This document shows positions 9,754 through 21,224 of a stretch of DNA of 32,578 nt, in pieces. The stretch covers positions 1 through 32,578 of the forward strand of contig MSJH02000066.1 of assembly GCA_001931875.2 (NCBI GenBank), written 5' to 3'. The notes under the pieces are model-generated. The model was given only the letters and a program-made list of their open reading frames with translations, was not told the origin of the DNA and did no database searches. The position numbers and the translations under genes were made by a program. The first letter of the stretch is position 1. Each line of letters starts with the position of its first letter. This DNA is from Byssochlamys sp. IMV 00236. Lineage: Eukaryota; Ascomycota; Eurotiomycetes; Eurotiales; Thermoascaceae.

Positions 9754-10424
9754 TTATAAACCAAGCAATATCTTTTCCAATATATCTGCAGGTGCTGTTG
9801 TAAATAAGGTAGATGGATATATGTGACTGCCCCAACTTGGGTGTAATAATATATGACAACATCCAACATTTTGTACATCAAATCTTGAGTCAAGCATAAT
9901 TGTTCCTTGTACATCAGGATAAGGGCTTGATCCAGGATGACTAAATACCTATATAAAAAGAAGAATTATTTTATTGTTGTTACGACTACTATAACTATAG
10001 TTACAGGAAATCCGGAAGCAGGGTCCATCATATCTGCCCACATACCCACAGATTTTATTCTATCAACTACACGACGACCCCAACTAATAAACTAAAAAAA
10101 AAAGGGCATGTTATTTTCATATCGTCATCATATCCTCCCTTTCTTTTTTACTAATTCAAGTTTAATATCTCTTTCGTCATTGACTTCTTTTGATAAACCA
10201 ACCATGTCATGCTCACATTTCTGTATCACCGGAACAACAAGTAACTGTGCCTTTTGACGTGAGCTTAATTGTGGGAATATTGAATCAAAGTCTCTTAAAA
10301 ACCTCATAGTGGGTTTATAAGCTGAATATTCAAAGATGGATCCATTGTATTCTAATATCGTAGGCTGTATCACACAACTTGAAGTCTTGTTTGTTAATCG
10401 TTCTTTTGAGTTTGTCGACGTCAT
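9754..10424 (-). CDS. MMADHC: CblD / MMADHC homologue, cobalamin trafficking
   Basis: Three exons (10424-10152, 10091-10005, 9948-9754), with phase-0 introns of 60 and 56 nt, give 184 aa. The core WGRRVVDRIKSVGMWADMMD, then PASGFP, SPYPDVQG, NVGCCHILLHPSWGSHIYPS and LFTTAPADILEKIL closely follows the animal MMADHC C-terminal domain. In animals this protein partners CblC and directs vitamin B12 cofactor to methionine synthase or methylmalonyl-CoA mutase. The Cys pair in NVGCC lies in the most conserved part, and one family Cys is proposed to ligand cobalt. The product is shorter than human MMADHC (296 aa) and has little N-terminal targeting sequence. It implies that this fungus uses cobalamin, unlike most Ascomycota and Basidiomycota. 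Confidence 0.88.
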
Positions 10425-10594
10425 ATGTTAACAAACAGAAAGGAGCGAAAAGTGTTGATGAGCTGTTGAAATGCTAATCAAGAAGCCTCTTTTTTTTTTT
10501 TTTTTTCAACAATAGCTCTTGACAATTTATTGAACACCGTGTGACTCCGCCTTGTCGAAGGTAAAAGTTTCGCGTGTTTGCTTTTAAATTTTTT

Positions 10595-10630
10595 ACCCTT
10601 CTTCTTTTTTTTTTTTTTTTTTTTTTTTGG
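10595..10630. repeat. Poly-T tract in Nup192 leader
   Basis: A run of about 22 T residues ends some 20 nt before the Nup192 start codon. A second run of about 18 T lies at 10489-10506. Pyrimidine-rich leaders just upstream of start codons recur in this window, as at Dhh1 and the 67-aa gene. Confidence 0.7.
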
Positions 10631-10648
10631 CTGAGCATACAACAAAGA

Positions 10649-13600
10649 ATGCAACCGACAGAAGCAGGCGAGCTACGTGAGCTCCTTAACAGGGTTTGCG
10701 AAGCAAGACGTATACCCCCACAGGCTGCTATACGATTAGAACACATTTTACAAGAATATAAGCCAAAGTTGGTTAAACTACTCGATGATCCACCCAAGAA
10801 TTCTCAACACAGATCCACCATTGAAAGCGGTAAACATGGCTTGATATGATTGTGGTCATGACTAAACCAATATTTAATGTAGGAAAGGCAATTATCAACA
10901 CAATTGAATACAAAATCAATAAAGAATTCGCCAAAGAAGCAATATTCCTTTCAGATCATCTCAACTTGGACGAATACGAATCTTCAAGATTATTACTAGA
11001 AGGAACGCGTTGGACCAACAAAACCTTTGCTCCAGCAGTCGATAGCGCCACCTATTTGTATCATACAGAGCGAGACTACGTTCTGACCATCTTAAATACC
11101 ATTTTAGAAAGTATAAACGATCATCAAATCGACAAACATATTCGTTGTATATTTCTCGATTTTATGGTAGACATTTATCTGAAAGAAGCGGATTCCTTTG
11201 TCAGCAAAATTCTCAAATCTCTTCAAAATATGAATACAGCGATAAAAACGATCAACAAGGATAACATGTCTCAACAAGTGAAACTGTGTGAAGACACATT
11301 GTCATTTAGAATCAGTCAGTTAAACGAAGAGAGAATATCGCTTGCACAGGTTTTATATCATATTACATCTCTGTTATGGCTGTCGGAAGCAGATGTGCTA
11401 TCACTCATAGACACTGTTCGAACTACCACATTGCTAGATCCTACTGCTCCTTATCTCTTGGTTGCTCTCTTGGCTGTTATTTCACCTAAGTACTTGGAAG
11501 ATCAATCACGTCATGGAACAAGTTTTTGGAAAAACCAAGAGTCAATGAAAAAGATGCACGAAGCTATTGTTGATAAAGAATGGAAAGTAGATGGTGTCAA
11601 GGGCGCTGTATTACTGCAGTGGTCTATATTCAATGCCAGAGTAAGAGGCTTAGGAATCAGCAGCCCATTCAAGCTAGATGAGCAAAGCACCACGTCATTA
11701 TTAAAGAAAGGCATCGAGTTGGATGCTTTTGGATTCTTGAATCAGTATTTACTACACTTTAAGCAGGAGAATGGAACAAGTCCGGATATGAATAAAGTAA
11801 AGGAAAGTTCAGATGGGGAATCAACCATGGTCATCGACGGATTAACCGTTGATCCAAGCGACTATTCTAAATTCTATGCAGATATTGCACCTGAATTTCA
11901 ATCGATTGTCGTACACCAGCTTGAATACTTTGCAGAACTCTTCATCCTCAGATTATCCTCACAGCTGCACCAATTAAAAACTGAAGAAGAGGATGCGATA
12001 TATCAAGTAGGTTACTCAAACGACGCTCATACCGACTATGTAAAAGATAGCGCCAAAAAGCAAAACCTAGAAGCCTTTTTGACATTGCTTGCGTCTATTT
12101 ACAGAGGCCATTTGAACGCCGGTAACAGATACTGGAAGCGAGAGCACGGGCTATTTGCCTTTGTGAAATGGCTATTTGATTTAAAAGTTGTTGGCACAGT
12201 TCGTGCTGCCTTTGACTTTTTGGCGTCAATTGCTACCGGCGATGAATGCGCTTCCTACGCATATGAAGTCTTGTCTATGGGGACTAGTCAGGCAGATATT
12301 GGCAATAGCCATTTATTTTCCTGGGGAAAACTGTTTGCTACCCTTCAGTTTTATGCCGCAGAGATATACGGTACTCTCCCTGGCGAAGAATGTCCTTCAA
12401 TCCCTGAGACAGAAGAGCAAGTCCTATGCTCATTACTGCATCTCTGTCAGCAAGTGGTACAGTACTCTTCGACAGCAAGAATTGCCATTTGGGAAGACCG
12501 TTTGCTTAGACCACATGAATCTATTGTGAGAATGATCAGTTGCCCAACATCTGTAGATTTACGTGCACGACTCTATAACCTTTTGGCAGCCTTCTGTTCC
12601 TCTTGGGGTGGTGGTATCAACGGAATTGGAAAACGGATCTCACTTGAGGTGTGGAACACATTGGAGATATCTGATCTTATTTTATCAGACAAGAGAATGA
12701 TAGCTGCTCCTACGGTTACTCCTCCCAGCACTACAGCAACTGAAACATTTCTTGGTAGCTTAGCAAGCTTGAATGCTTCGGAGCCCGCTCCTGTTGCGAA
12801 CAGCACACTTTCAACTCCTGTGACTCGCTTCTTACTTCCTGATCAGTCATCCGGCTTCTTGATCGAGTTTGATTCAGAGAAAAATAGCATGTCATACACA
12901 AGAACTCTTAGTATTCTCAAACTGATGGCCTCTCTTATTCATAAACAAAGCGAAAAGGACACTCTTATCTCAGGCTATTCCATGACTGAGCCCTCTATTC
13001 CACCTTGCTTAGGAAGCGAACATCGCTCACCTGGAACTGCACCATACCTTTCTCTGGTTATCGATCACATATTCTTGAGTCTCAACAATTTGCAGTTTAC
13101 AAATCCCAATAACAAATGGCAGCTGACCGACGCTTGCTTGAAAGTAGTAGAAAACAGCATCATGTCATTTGATTTAGAACCACTTTGTGACCATATCAAT
13201 CGATTGATGAGTCAATCTTCTGGCTTGACTGTTGGCAACGAAGACTACATGAGCATCCTGAGAGACTCAAGCACTCCACAGTTAAAGCCATTTCAATCAG
13301 GAGGAGCCCGAGAGGCCTTGATTGCTTACATCACACATCCAGGATTTGACGTTATGGTGCGCATCCTATCCGGTGGCTCGCTGGTTAATGAATTATACAG
13401 GATCATCTGCTTGAATGAGAACAGAACGACAGAAGTGCAAGGATCAAGAACCAAGAGAAATCGTTACTTTAGAACATCGCTTACTCGATGCCTTCGTATC
13501 ATACATAAAGCCATGTCAATACAAAATGCATTTGTAAGCGTGCTACTGCCTCAGCTCAATATGTGCTCAGAAAAGTTACCTGCAGGAGAACTTAAACTTG

Positions 13601-15678
13601 GCAACTATGTCTTTCCACAAGTGACAACCAACTTAACTTCTGTGGGAAAAACGATGCTATTTAACACCCAAGTCATTACACAAATAGCACTGTTGGTCTC
13701 TGATGAAAGCGAAGAAATATCTATCCTAAGTATCAACATTTTACGCGCTCTTGCTTTACAACCCAATGCAAATCCTGACAAGGTTCAATTCCCTAATTAT
13801 GTTAACCTACCGATGGGCGGTATTGGTCAGCAGCTACCTGGTATTCTATCTTCAAGCCATGAAGCAGCTTCGATCATATTGGGCATTAGTGAACGTTTGG
13901 ATGTTGAAAGTATGGAGAATATAAGCTATGACAATTATAAATATGATATCAATACAATTCCATTCTGGCGTGCTGAAAAAACACTTGGTTACGATTATAG
14001 CAATGAAGATGAAGATGTTCTTGGAGCGACGCATCAGTATCCTTCCATACGTATTGCTATTTTGGATATGCTTATCTCTTCCCTTCATAAAGATCAGCCG
14101 TCACCCACTTTGTCCGAATTCTTGCTTGGTTACGATGTTCAAGAGATTGCAGAAAAGGGCTCACAACAAAAGTCTATCCTTACTTCATATGATCAAGATA
14201 CTAGACTGAGCTGCTTGTTTTCTATATTAAACATACTGCGAACTTACAATTCACAGCAATCCAATTCTTTGAAACAAGGTCAGAATTCTGTAGAAGTTCA
14301 TCCATTAGTCGCCGAAAAATGCTACCATTTACTCCATCAGCTTTGCTCTAGAGAATCAACATCAACTGCTACTCTACACTATATAAGAGTAAATGGAGAT
14401 GATCTTTTGGTTAATCAACTTCGGTTTATTGTGCCTAGAGTTGATACTAGTCTGGTTGCTATTGAGCAACACTTTGCGGGCACTATCAAGTACGCAGCAG
14501 GAAATGGAGTTCAAACAGATTTCTTTACTTTAAAATCCATGCTTAACCAGCGTGCATGGCTCCTCAAACTGCTGGCATTAGAACTTCATGTTCGTAAGAC
14601 GACAGGTACTGCATCTCTATTGGAGTCACTCTATGGCCATGATACCTACAGCTCACTGGACGTCACAAACAGCTTGAGTGATCGATTCGGCTCACTACAC
14701 ATTCAAATGTCTGGTGATTATCAACAACCGCACTGGAACCTGCTAGAGATTACGAGTTCACTCGAGTTTTATTGGCAAGATCATAACTTGGGGCCTGCCT
14801 CTGCAGATATCACCAAAAATTACTTTAAAGACTTTAGGCCAAAGGACTATGAAACGGATGACACGGCCAGTCATTGTAAACTCTTTGATATCCGCAGCAT
14901 TTATAAATATCTTAGACAGACTCAAAAGGAAATGCTCGGCAGAGGCACTATACCTGAACAAGAGATTATAGCAGTAGAAGAGGAAATGGGAAATATCTTA
15001 CAGACTTTAATGGCTGAAAATAGAAGTCGTCAAATCAAATCAAGCCGCTTACATTGCCTTCAAGCATGGAAGCAACTAGTTGAGGTTAGCTTACTCGACT
15101 GTTTTGATGCACTCTCTCGTCCTGTTCGAGAAAAGATTGCCTATGATTTACTCTCGACCATATGGAATAAGCTGGAGGAAGAGGGTTATCAAGAAAGAGT
15201 CATTTTACGAAATATGAGCGAACTTATTGTCGTCCTATTGACAAAACTAAAAGCAGACAATGATACATCATCAACTTATCTTGGTTTACCAAACGAAAGG
15301 CTTCGACAAGCATTCTATGGTATCATTCAATTTATTTGCAAGCGTGTTATTACGATTGATATTCGTAGCAATTTGTATATCGCCTTGGTCATCTTCTTGC
15401 AGTACATTGACCTGTCTAACTATTCACCTGGTAACTTGCAGTTACTTGAAACCATCGACAACGAAACACAAGAAAGAGTGCTGGATATTCTCTGTAATGA
15501 TGCCGTTGATGCCTGGGATACACACAAAGATGCAGCCATTGTGGCCATCCAATCTCTTTATGTCTTGTTCCAAAGAAGTAAGCGTACATCCATTCACTCT
15601 TATCTTTCCAAAAAGAATGTGTTACATCTGCTTGATACATCTACCATTCAAGCAAACGATACTATATTGATCCCTTAA
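10649..15678 (+). CDS. NUP192: Nucleoporin Nup192/Nup205, C-terminally short
   Basis: Exon 1 (10649-10829) and exon 2 (10883-15678), joined across a 53-nt intron (GTAAAC...TGTAG), give 1658 aa. The start at MQPTEAGELRELLNRVCEAR is chosen because it precedes a conserved-looking helix and restores phase into IINTIEYKINKEFAKEAIFL. The protein is a helical solenoid with few low-complexity stretches. Segments such as GLTVDPSDYSKFYADIAPEF, YLELFAELFILRLS-like helices and REKIAYDLLSTIWNKLEEEG match the Nup192/Nup205 inner-ring scaffold, which links Nic96 and Nup53 in the nuclear pore. It stops at DTSTIQANDTILIP, where I expect a further block of about 200-300 residues in relatives. The 172 nt before PSF1 cannot encode that block. 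Confidence 0.88.
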
Positions 15679-15735
15679 AGCAATAAACATGAATAATAAT
15701 AGTAGTACAGCCATAGTTTGGTGCGTGAAATCATG

Positions 15736-15741
15736 ACGCGT
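15736..15741. promoter_or_regulatory. MCB-like ACGCGT motif upstream of PSF1
   Basis: The palindrome ACGCGT (in TGACGCGTGA) lies 110 nt before the PSF1 start codon. It is the core of the MluI cell-cycle box bound by MBF in yeasts at G1/S genes. Nearby are a second GCGTGAAA at about 15723-15730 and two copies of a GCTCCTG[CT]GCG word at about 15769-15779 and 15804-15814, the first with E2F-like TGCGCGATTT context. Function is inferred from motif and gene identity. Confidence 0.5.
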
Positions 15742-15850
15742 GAAAATTTTGTGAAATTAAACAGGCGCGCTCCTGCGCGATTTGACAATAAATACGGGGT
15801 GAGAGCTCCTGTGCGTGAGGTTGCTTCTTAATGTAAATAAATAAAACTAC

Positions 15851-16471
15851 ATGTCAACACTGGGTGAAGCAGCATATAAACTCGCAAAGGAAGCCAAGCG
15901 TACATCAGACTTGTTGGTTACACCTTACAATGATGATCTTGTTCAGACATTATGTAGAGAAAACCGTTTATTCCATAATAAAGCAAAAACAACTGTTGAG
16001 AATATGAAGGCTAGTATGGATCCAAATATCACAAGAGATCCTAGTAAAATATCACAAGTCATGCTTTATCACTTAGCTACAAAAAGAAACAAGCGTGTAC
16101 TATTTGCATATCATCGTCAACGCATCAATAAACTTAAAGAGATTTACTGGAATGTTGGTTTACAGTCTGAACATCAAAAGGAAATTAGAGCAAGTTTAGG
16201 TCCAGGAGAACATCAATTCTTGGAGGGTTACGTAGAACTAGTGAATGCATACAAACAACACTTTTTAGACATTGACTTGGGAGGTAATGGTGGTGTTGGA
16301 CTTGATCCTCCCAAGGATTTATTCATTCAAGTTCGTGTCATTCGCGATGCTGGTGAGATCACAACTGAATATGGTATATTGAACCTTGTCAAGGGCAATC
16401 AGTTACATGTACGTAGAACTGACGTAGAATCACTCATCAAAGCCGGTTACTTGCAGCATGTCACAGAATAA
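15851..16471 (+). CDS. PSF1: GINS complex subunit Psf1
   Basis: This intronless 206-aa protein has the usual length of Psf1. The helical A domain spans about residues 1-145, opening with STLGEAAYKLAKEAKRTSDL and including LATKRNKRVLFAYHRQRINK, a family signature. The small beta-rich B domain occupies about 155-205 (DLFIQVRVIRDAGEI, then HVRRTDVESLIKAGYLQHV). Psf1 joins Sld5, Psf2 and Psf3 in GINS, part of the Cdc45-MCM-GINS replicative helicase in the nucleus; the B domain is needed for helicase assembly. The promoter has an ACGCGT element, which suits S-phase expression. It is convergent with NDUFA11, with 70 nt between stop codons. Confidence 0.96.
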   Translation: MSTLGEAAYKLAKEAKRTSDLLVTPYNDDLVQTLCRENRLFHNKAKTTVENMKASMDPNITRDPSKISQVMLYHLATKRNKRVLFAYHRQRINKLKEIYWNVGLQSEHQKEIRASLGPGEHQFLEGYVELVNAYKQHFLDIDLGGNGGVGLDPPKDLFIQVRVIRDAGEITTEYGILNLVKGNQLHVRRTDVESLIKAGYLQHVTE

Positions 16472-16541
16472 AGAGAAAAAGAAAAAAAAGAGCAAAACAC
16501 TTTATTTATTAATAAACTACATTCGCGACATACAACACACT

Positions 16542-17093
16542 TTATGTTTCCTTGAAAAAGGCCTTTTCATATTCCTTCTTTTCTTGTCTATTCTTATCAG
16601 CAAATTGTCCCTTCAATCCTCCTGTGCTTTCAAAAGCATACATGGAACCACCAATGGCGACACATCCAAGAGCCATTTTACCAAATGAATGAGCTAATCA
16701 CAAGTACAATGTTTAGAATATAAGCATTTTCCTCATATTATCTCCCTTACTTCTAACACCAGCCAAGAAACCAGCTGCACATCCACCAATTGCTGCATTT
16801 AAAGCATCATCCTCTTTGCGAATATCTTTAGCTACACATTCACCAAGAGTGAAAATACCTCCCATAGCGGCTATTATTATTGTATTTAGCAAATCGTGTC
16901 TTGCGTCAATGACATTCATTTACACTGATTTACCGAAAATTGCAATTGTTCCACCAGTTCTGGTAAAGACACCTTTGGCGCCTGAATGATGTTTCTCGAT
17001 AGTATTTTGCATGGCAGAGACAAGGAGACCGAGGCCAGCAGAAATACCAGCTGTCTTTCCTGAGTCTAAGAGACAATCTTTAGATGCAGTCAT
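16542..17093 (-). CDS. Complex I accessory subunit NDUFA11 (fungal 21.3-kDa b type)
   Basis: Three exons (17093-16934, 16870-16751, 16693-16542), with 63- and 57-nt introns, give 143 aa. The Tim17/22/23-family fold shows Gly-rich paired helices: SGKTAGISAGLGLLVSAMQN, GVFTRTGGTIAIFAAMGGIF and DALNAAIGGCAAGFLAGVR, followed by GKMALGCVAIGGSMYAFEST. The TRTGGTIA segment and the central Arg/Lys-Asp-rich loop (KDIRKEDDA) match the NDUFA11/NUO-21.3b subunit rather than the import translocases. It is a membrane-arm accessory subunit of NADH dehydrogenase in the mitochondrial inner membrane. It is transcribed divergently from SF3B1 across a 227-nt shared promoter. Confidence 0.85.
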
Positions 17094-17320
17094 TAATGGT
17101 AAAGAGTGGGGTTAAATTTGAAGAATTGTAAGGCTGCCTCCTTTGAAGGGTTCTAAAAAGTAAAATTTTAGCACCCCCTCCACAACAGCCGTGAATATCG
17201 GATTTTGAAAACAAAAATGACTACGTCACTTTTTTTTTATAAGAGGCGCAGACACAGCAAAGAGAGAGAGATTGAGAGAAAGAAAAAAAAAGCTTCTTTA
17301 TCTTATTGATTTAAAATAAA
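17094..17320. promoter_or_regulatory. Shared promoter between NDUFA11 and SF3B1
   Basis: This 227-nt divergent intergenic region contains a purine-rich AGAGAG/GAAAG leader directly upstream of SF3B1 (about 17258-17290) and a CACCCCCTCCAC block at about 17173-17184. No TATA box is obvious on the SF3B1 side. The role is inferred from gene arrangement. Confidence 0.5.
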
Positions 17321-20300
17321 ATGGCTGATGGTAAAAAAGTATAGAAATGTGTTAGAATCTATATTAAATATTTTAATAGACGTTGAGAAAGAAATTAAGG
17401 CTGCTCAAGCAAAGCGTAAACTAATTACTGAGGAAGATATTAGTCAAGCAGTTCTTAATAATGAAAAACATGCAAGTTTAACAGGTGTTTCTTATGACAC
17501 TGATCTCTATACAACTGATAAATATTCTGGATATGTAACATCTATACCAACAAATGAAGATGAAGAGAATGAAGATGACGATCTTTATCAAGAAACAAGG
17601 CGTAAATTGAATTCATACACTGCTTCTAAAGAATTCTTGAATGAAGCAGTTCAAGGAGCAGATTCGCACGATCCATTTGCTGCTTCTATGAGAGAACGTA
17701 CTATAGCTGGAAGACAAAATGAATACCAACAGCGAAGATTCAATCGTATGCTTTCACCCACTCGTAAAGATGCATTTTCAGAAAACAATGACACCGAATC
17801 AAGATCTTATTCTGAAGTTGCTCGTGAAGTCGAACTTGAGAAAGAAGAACAAAGGGTTCTTTCAATCATTGCTCAAAAGAAAAAGCAAGAAGCAGAGACA
17901 GGTGTAAGAGCTGAAGTTAGTACAGAAGCACCAAAGAAGAAGAGAAGATGGGATGTTGCTACACCTGTTCAACAGCCAGATGCAACACCGGTAGCAAGCG
18001 TAAAGAGATCTCGTTGGGATGCAACACCTGCTCGACCTAACGACCTTGATGCTACTCCAGTTCGTAAATCGGAATGGGACGATGTTGAAGCTACACCCAA
18101 AGCAACGACGAAGCGTTCAAGATGGGATGCAACACCTGTAGCCAACAATGTGAATGTAGCAGCCACTCCTGTTGGTGGTATGGGCATGATGACACCAACC
18201 CCAAGCCAAATGTATCTGACGCCCGAAGCTTCTAATGCACTTCGATGGGAACGTGAATTGGATGCTCGTAACCGTCCTTTGTCTGACGAAGAATTGGATG
18301 CCATGTTCCCTACTACAGGATACAAAATATTAGAACCTCCTCCAGGATATGAGCCCATTCGAACACCTGCACGTAAATTGACAGCTACACCCACACCCAT
18401 GGGTGAAACTGGATTTGTTATGCAAGATGAAGTAAGAGCTCCAGTAGCTATGGAACTCCCTCAAGAAATTCCTGGTGTGGGCACTCTTCCTTTCTTCAAG
18501 GAAGAAGACATGCAGCACTTTGGTAAATTGCTTGACAACAAAGATGAAAGCGCCATGTCTGTTGAAGAATTGAAAGAGAGAAAGATTATGCGTCTGTTAC
18601 TAAAGATCAAGAATGGTACTCCTCCTATGCGTAAAGGTGCTCTTCGTCACATTACAGATAAAGCTAGAGACTTTGGACCTGGTCCTCTCTTTAATCAGAT
18701 TCTGCCATTGTTGATGTCTCCAACATTAGAAGATCAAGAACGTCACTTGTTGGTTAAAGTTATCGACCGTATCCTATACAAATTGGATGACTTGGTTCGA
18801 CCATTTGTTCACAAGATTTTGGTCGTCATTGAACCTCTTTTGATTGACGAAGATTATTATGCTCGTGTAGAAGGTCGTGAAATCATTTCGAACCTGTCAA
18901 AGGCTGCTGGTCTTCCTACTATGATTACTACCATGCGTCCAGATATTGATCATGCTGACGAATATGTCCGTAACACAACTGCTCGTGCATTTTCTGTCGT
19001 TGCCTCTGCACTTGGTATTCCTGCCTTATTGCCTTTCCTGAAAGCTGTCTGTAGATCTAAAAAATCATGGCAAGCTCGCCACACTGGCATCAAGATTGTT
19101 CAGCAAACAGCCATCTTGATGGGTTGTGCTGTCTTGCCTCATCTGAAAAACTTAGTTGAATGTATTGGTCATGGTCTTGAAGATGAACAACAAAAAGTTC
19201 GTACGATTACTGCTTTGGCTATTGCTGCTTTAGCAGAAGCAGCTGCTCCTTATGGTATTGAATCTTTTGACTCAGTCCTTAAGCCCCTTTGGACAGGTAT
19301 TCGTAAGCATAGAGGCAAAGGTTTGGCTGCCTTCTTAAAGGCTATTGGCTACATCATTCCATTAATGGATGATGAATATGCTAACTACTATACAAAAGAA
19401 GTCATGGTCATCTTGATTCGTGAATTCCAATCACCCGATGAAGAAATGAAAAAGATCGTTTTGAAAGTTGTGAAGCAATGTGCAGCTACTGATGGTGTCA
19501 TGCCAAGCTATATCAAGGAAGAAATTTTGCCTGAATTTTTCAAGCACTTTTGGGTTCGTCGTATGGCACTTGACCGTCGTAACTACAAACAAGTTGTTGA
19601 AACTACTGTTGAATTGGCCAACAAAGTGGGTGTTTCTGAAATTGCTGGTCGTATTGTCAATGATTTGAAGGATGAAAGTGAACCTTATCGCAAGATGGTA
19701 ATGGAAACCATTGAAAAGGTGGTTGCTAATTTAGGTGCTGCTGATATTGATCCTCGTCTGGAAGAACTGCTTATTGATGGTATTCTTTATGCCTTCCAAG
19801 AGCAAACTGTGGAAGATGTCATCATGTTGAACGGTTTTGGCACTGTTGTCAACGCACTCGGTATGCGTATCAAGCCTTACCTTCAGCAGATCTGTTACAC
19901 CATTTTGTGGCGTTTGAATAACAAATCAGCTAAAGTACGTCAACAAGCAGCAGATTTGATCTCACGTATTGCTGTCGTCATGAAGAGCTGTGGTGAAGAG
20001 AAATTGATGAGCCAGCTTGGACAAATTCTATATGAATATCTTGGTGAAGAATATCCCGAGGTTTTGGGCTCTATTCTTGGTGCACTAAAGAGTATTGTGA
20101 ATGTCATTGGTATGGCAAGCATGACACCTCCCATTAAGGATCTCCTTCCTCGTCTTACACCCATCTTGCGTAATCGTCACGAAAAGGTTCAAGAAAACTG
20201 TATTGATCTTGTCGGTCGTATTGCTGATCGTGGTGCAGAATATGTTTCTGCTCGTGAATGGATGCGTGTCTGTTTCGAGCTTCTTGATCTTTTGAAGGCA

Positions 20301-21063
20301 CATAAGAAGGGTATTCGTCGAGCATCCGTAAATACCTTTGGTTATATCGCAAAGGCCATTGGTCCTCAAGATGTCTTGGCTACATTATTAAACAATCTCA
20401 AAGTTCAAGAGCGTCAGAACCGTGTATGTACAACGGTTGCGATTGCCATTGTGGCCGAAACCTGTGCACCTTTCACAGTTTTACCAGCATTGATGAACGA
20501 ATACCGTGTGCCTGAATTGAATGTTCAAAATGGTGTTTTGAAATCCTTATCATTTATCTTTGAATATGTTGGAGAAATGGGTAAAGACTATATCAATGCA
20601 GTGGCTCCTCTATTAGAAGATGCCTTGATGGATCGTGATCTTGTACATAGACAAACTGCGTGTACAACCATTAAGCATATGGCATTAGGCGTAGTTGGTC
20701 TTGGATGTGAAGATGCCCTTCGACATTTACTCAATTATATATGGCCAAATATCTTTGAGACAAGGTATGTTTTATAGTTTTATATATATCTTATGTTTTA
20801 TTAACTTTATATATAGTCCACACGTTATTAATGCTGTTATGGAGTCAATAGAAGGTCTTCGTGTGGCATTAGGCCCAGCTACTATTTTACAATACACTCT
20901 CCAAGGCTTGTTCCATCCTGCGAGAAAAGTGCGTGAAGTCTACTGGAAGATTTATAATACATTGTATATTGGCAGCCAAGATGCTTTAATACCATTTTAT
21001 CCACGTTTAGAAAATGATGAACGCAACACCTATCAACGAAACGAATTGGATTACATTCTCTAA
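17321..21063 (+). CDS. U2 snRNP splicing factor SF3B1 (Hsh155)
   Basis: Exons 17321-17330, 17380-20764 and 20817-21063 give 1213 aa; the first exon carries only MAD plus one base. The N-terminus has TP repeats with Arg/Lys-x-x-Trp ligand motifs (for example KKRRW with W194, and two KRSRWDATP copies) that bind U2AF-homology domains in this family. The segment around [20 protein letters not shown] matches the p14-binding region. HEAT repeats follow to the end (ELDYIL). Residues matching human E622, R625, K666, K700, R957 and R1074 are all kept (E531, R534, K575, K609, R866, R983), as is the V1078 equivalent (V987). The protein clamps U2 snRNA on the branch point in the spliceosome. It is close in length and sequence to human SF3B1 (1304 aa). 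Confidence 0.97.
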
Positions 21064-21224
21064 GTTTTTTTTATAAGAAGAAAATAATAAAAGGCATCAT
21101 GTATTTAGGTTCATTTATCATCTTTTCATAATTCCAATGCAATTTTTTTTTATTTTTTTTTATTTCTCTGTGTATAATATTCCCCAAAAAAAATTGAACA
21201 AAGGGGGGAAAAAAAAGAATATGT

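Noticed and set aside
10846..10882. Start of Nup192 at the ATG-like codon at 10846 within the long second frame
   Set aside because: This part is intron sequence; splicing 10830-10882 joins a better N-terminus in frame.
17969..18400. 143-codon minus-strand open frame with GVAS repeats
   Set aside because: It is the antisense shadow of the TP-repeat region of SF3B1; the repetition comes from the sense codons.
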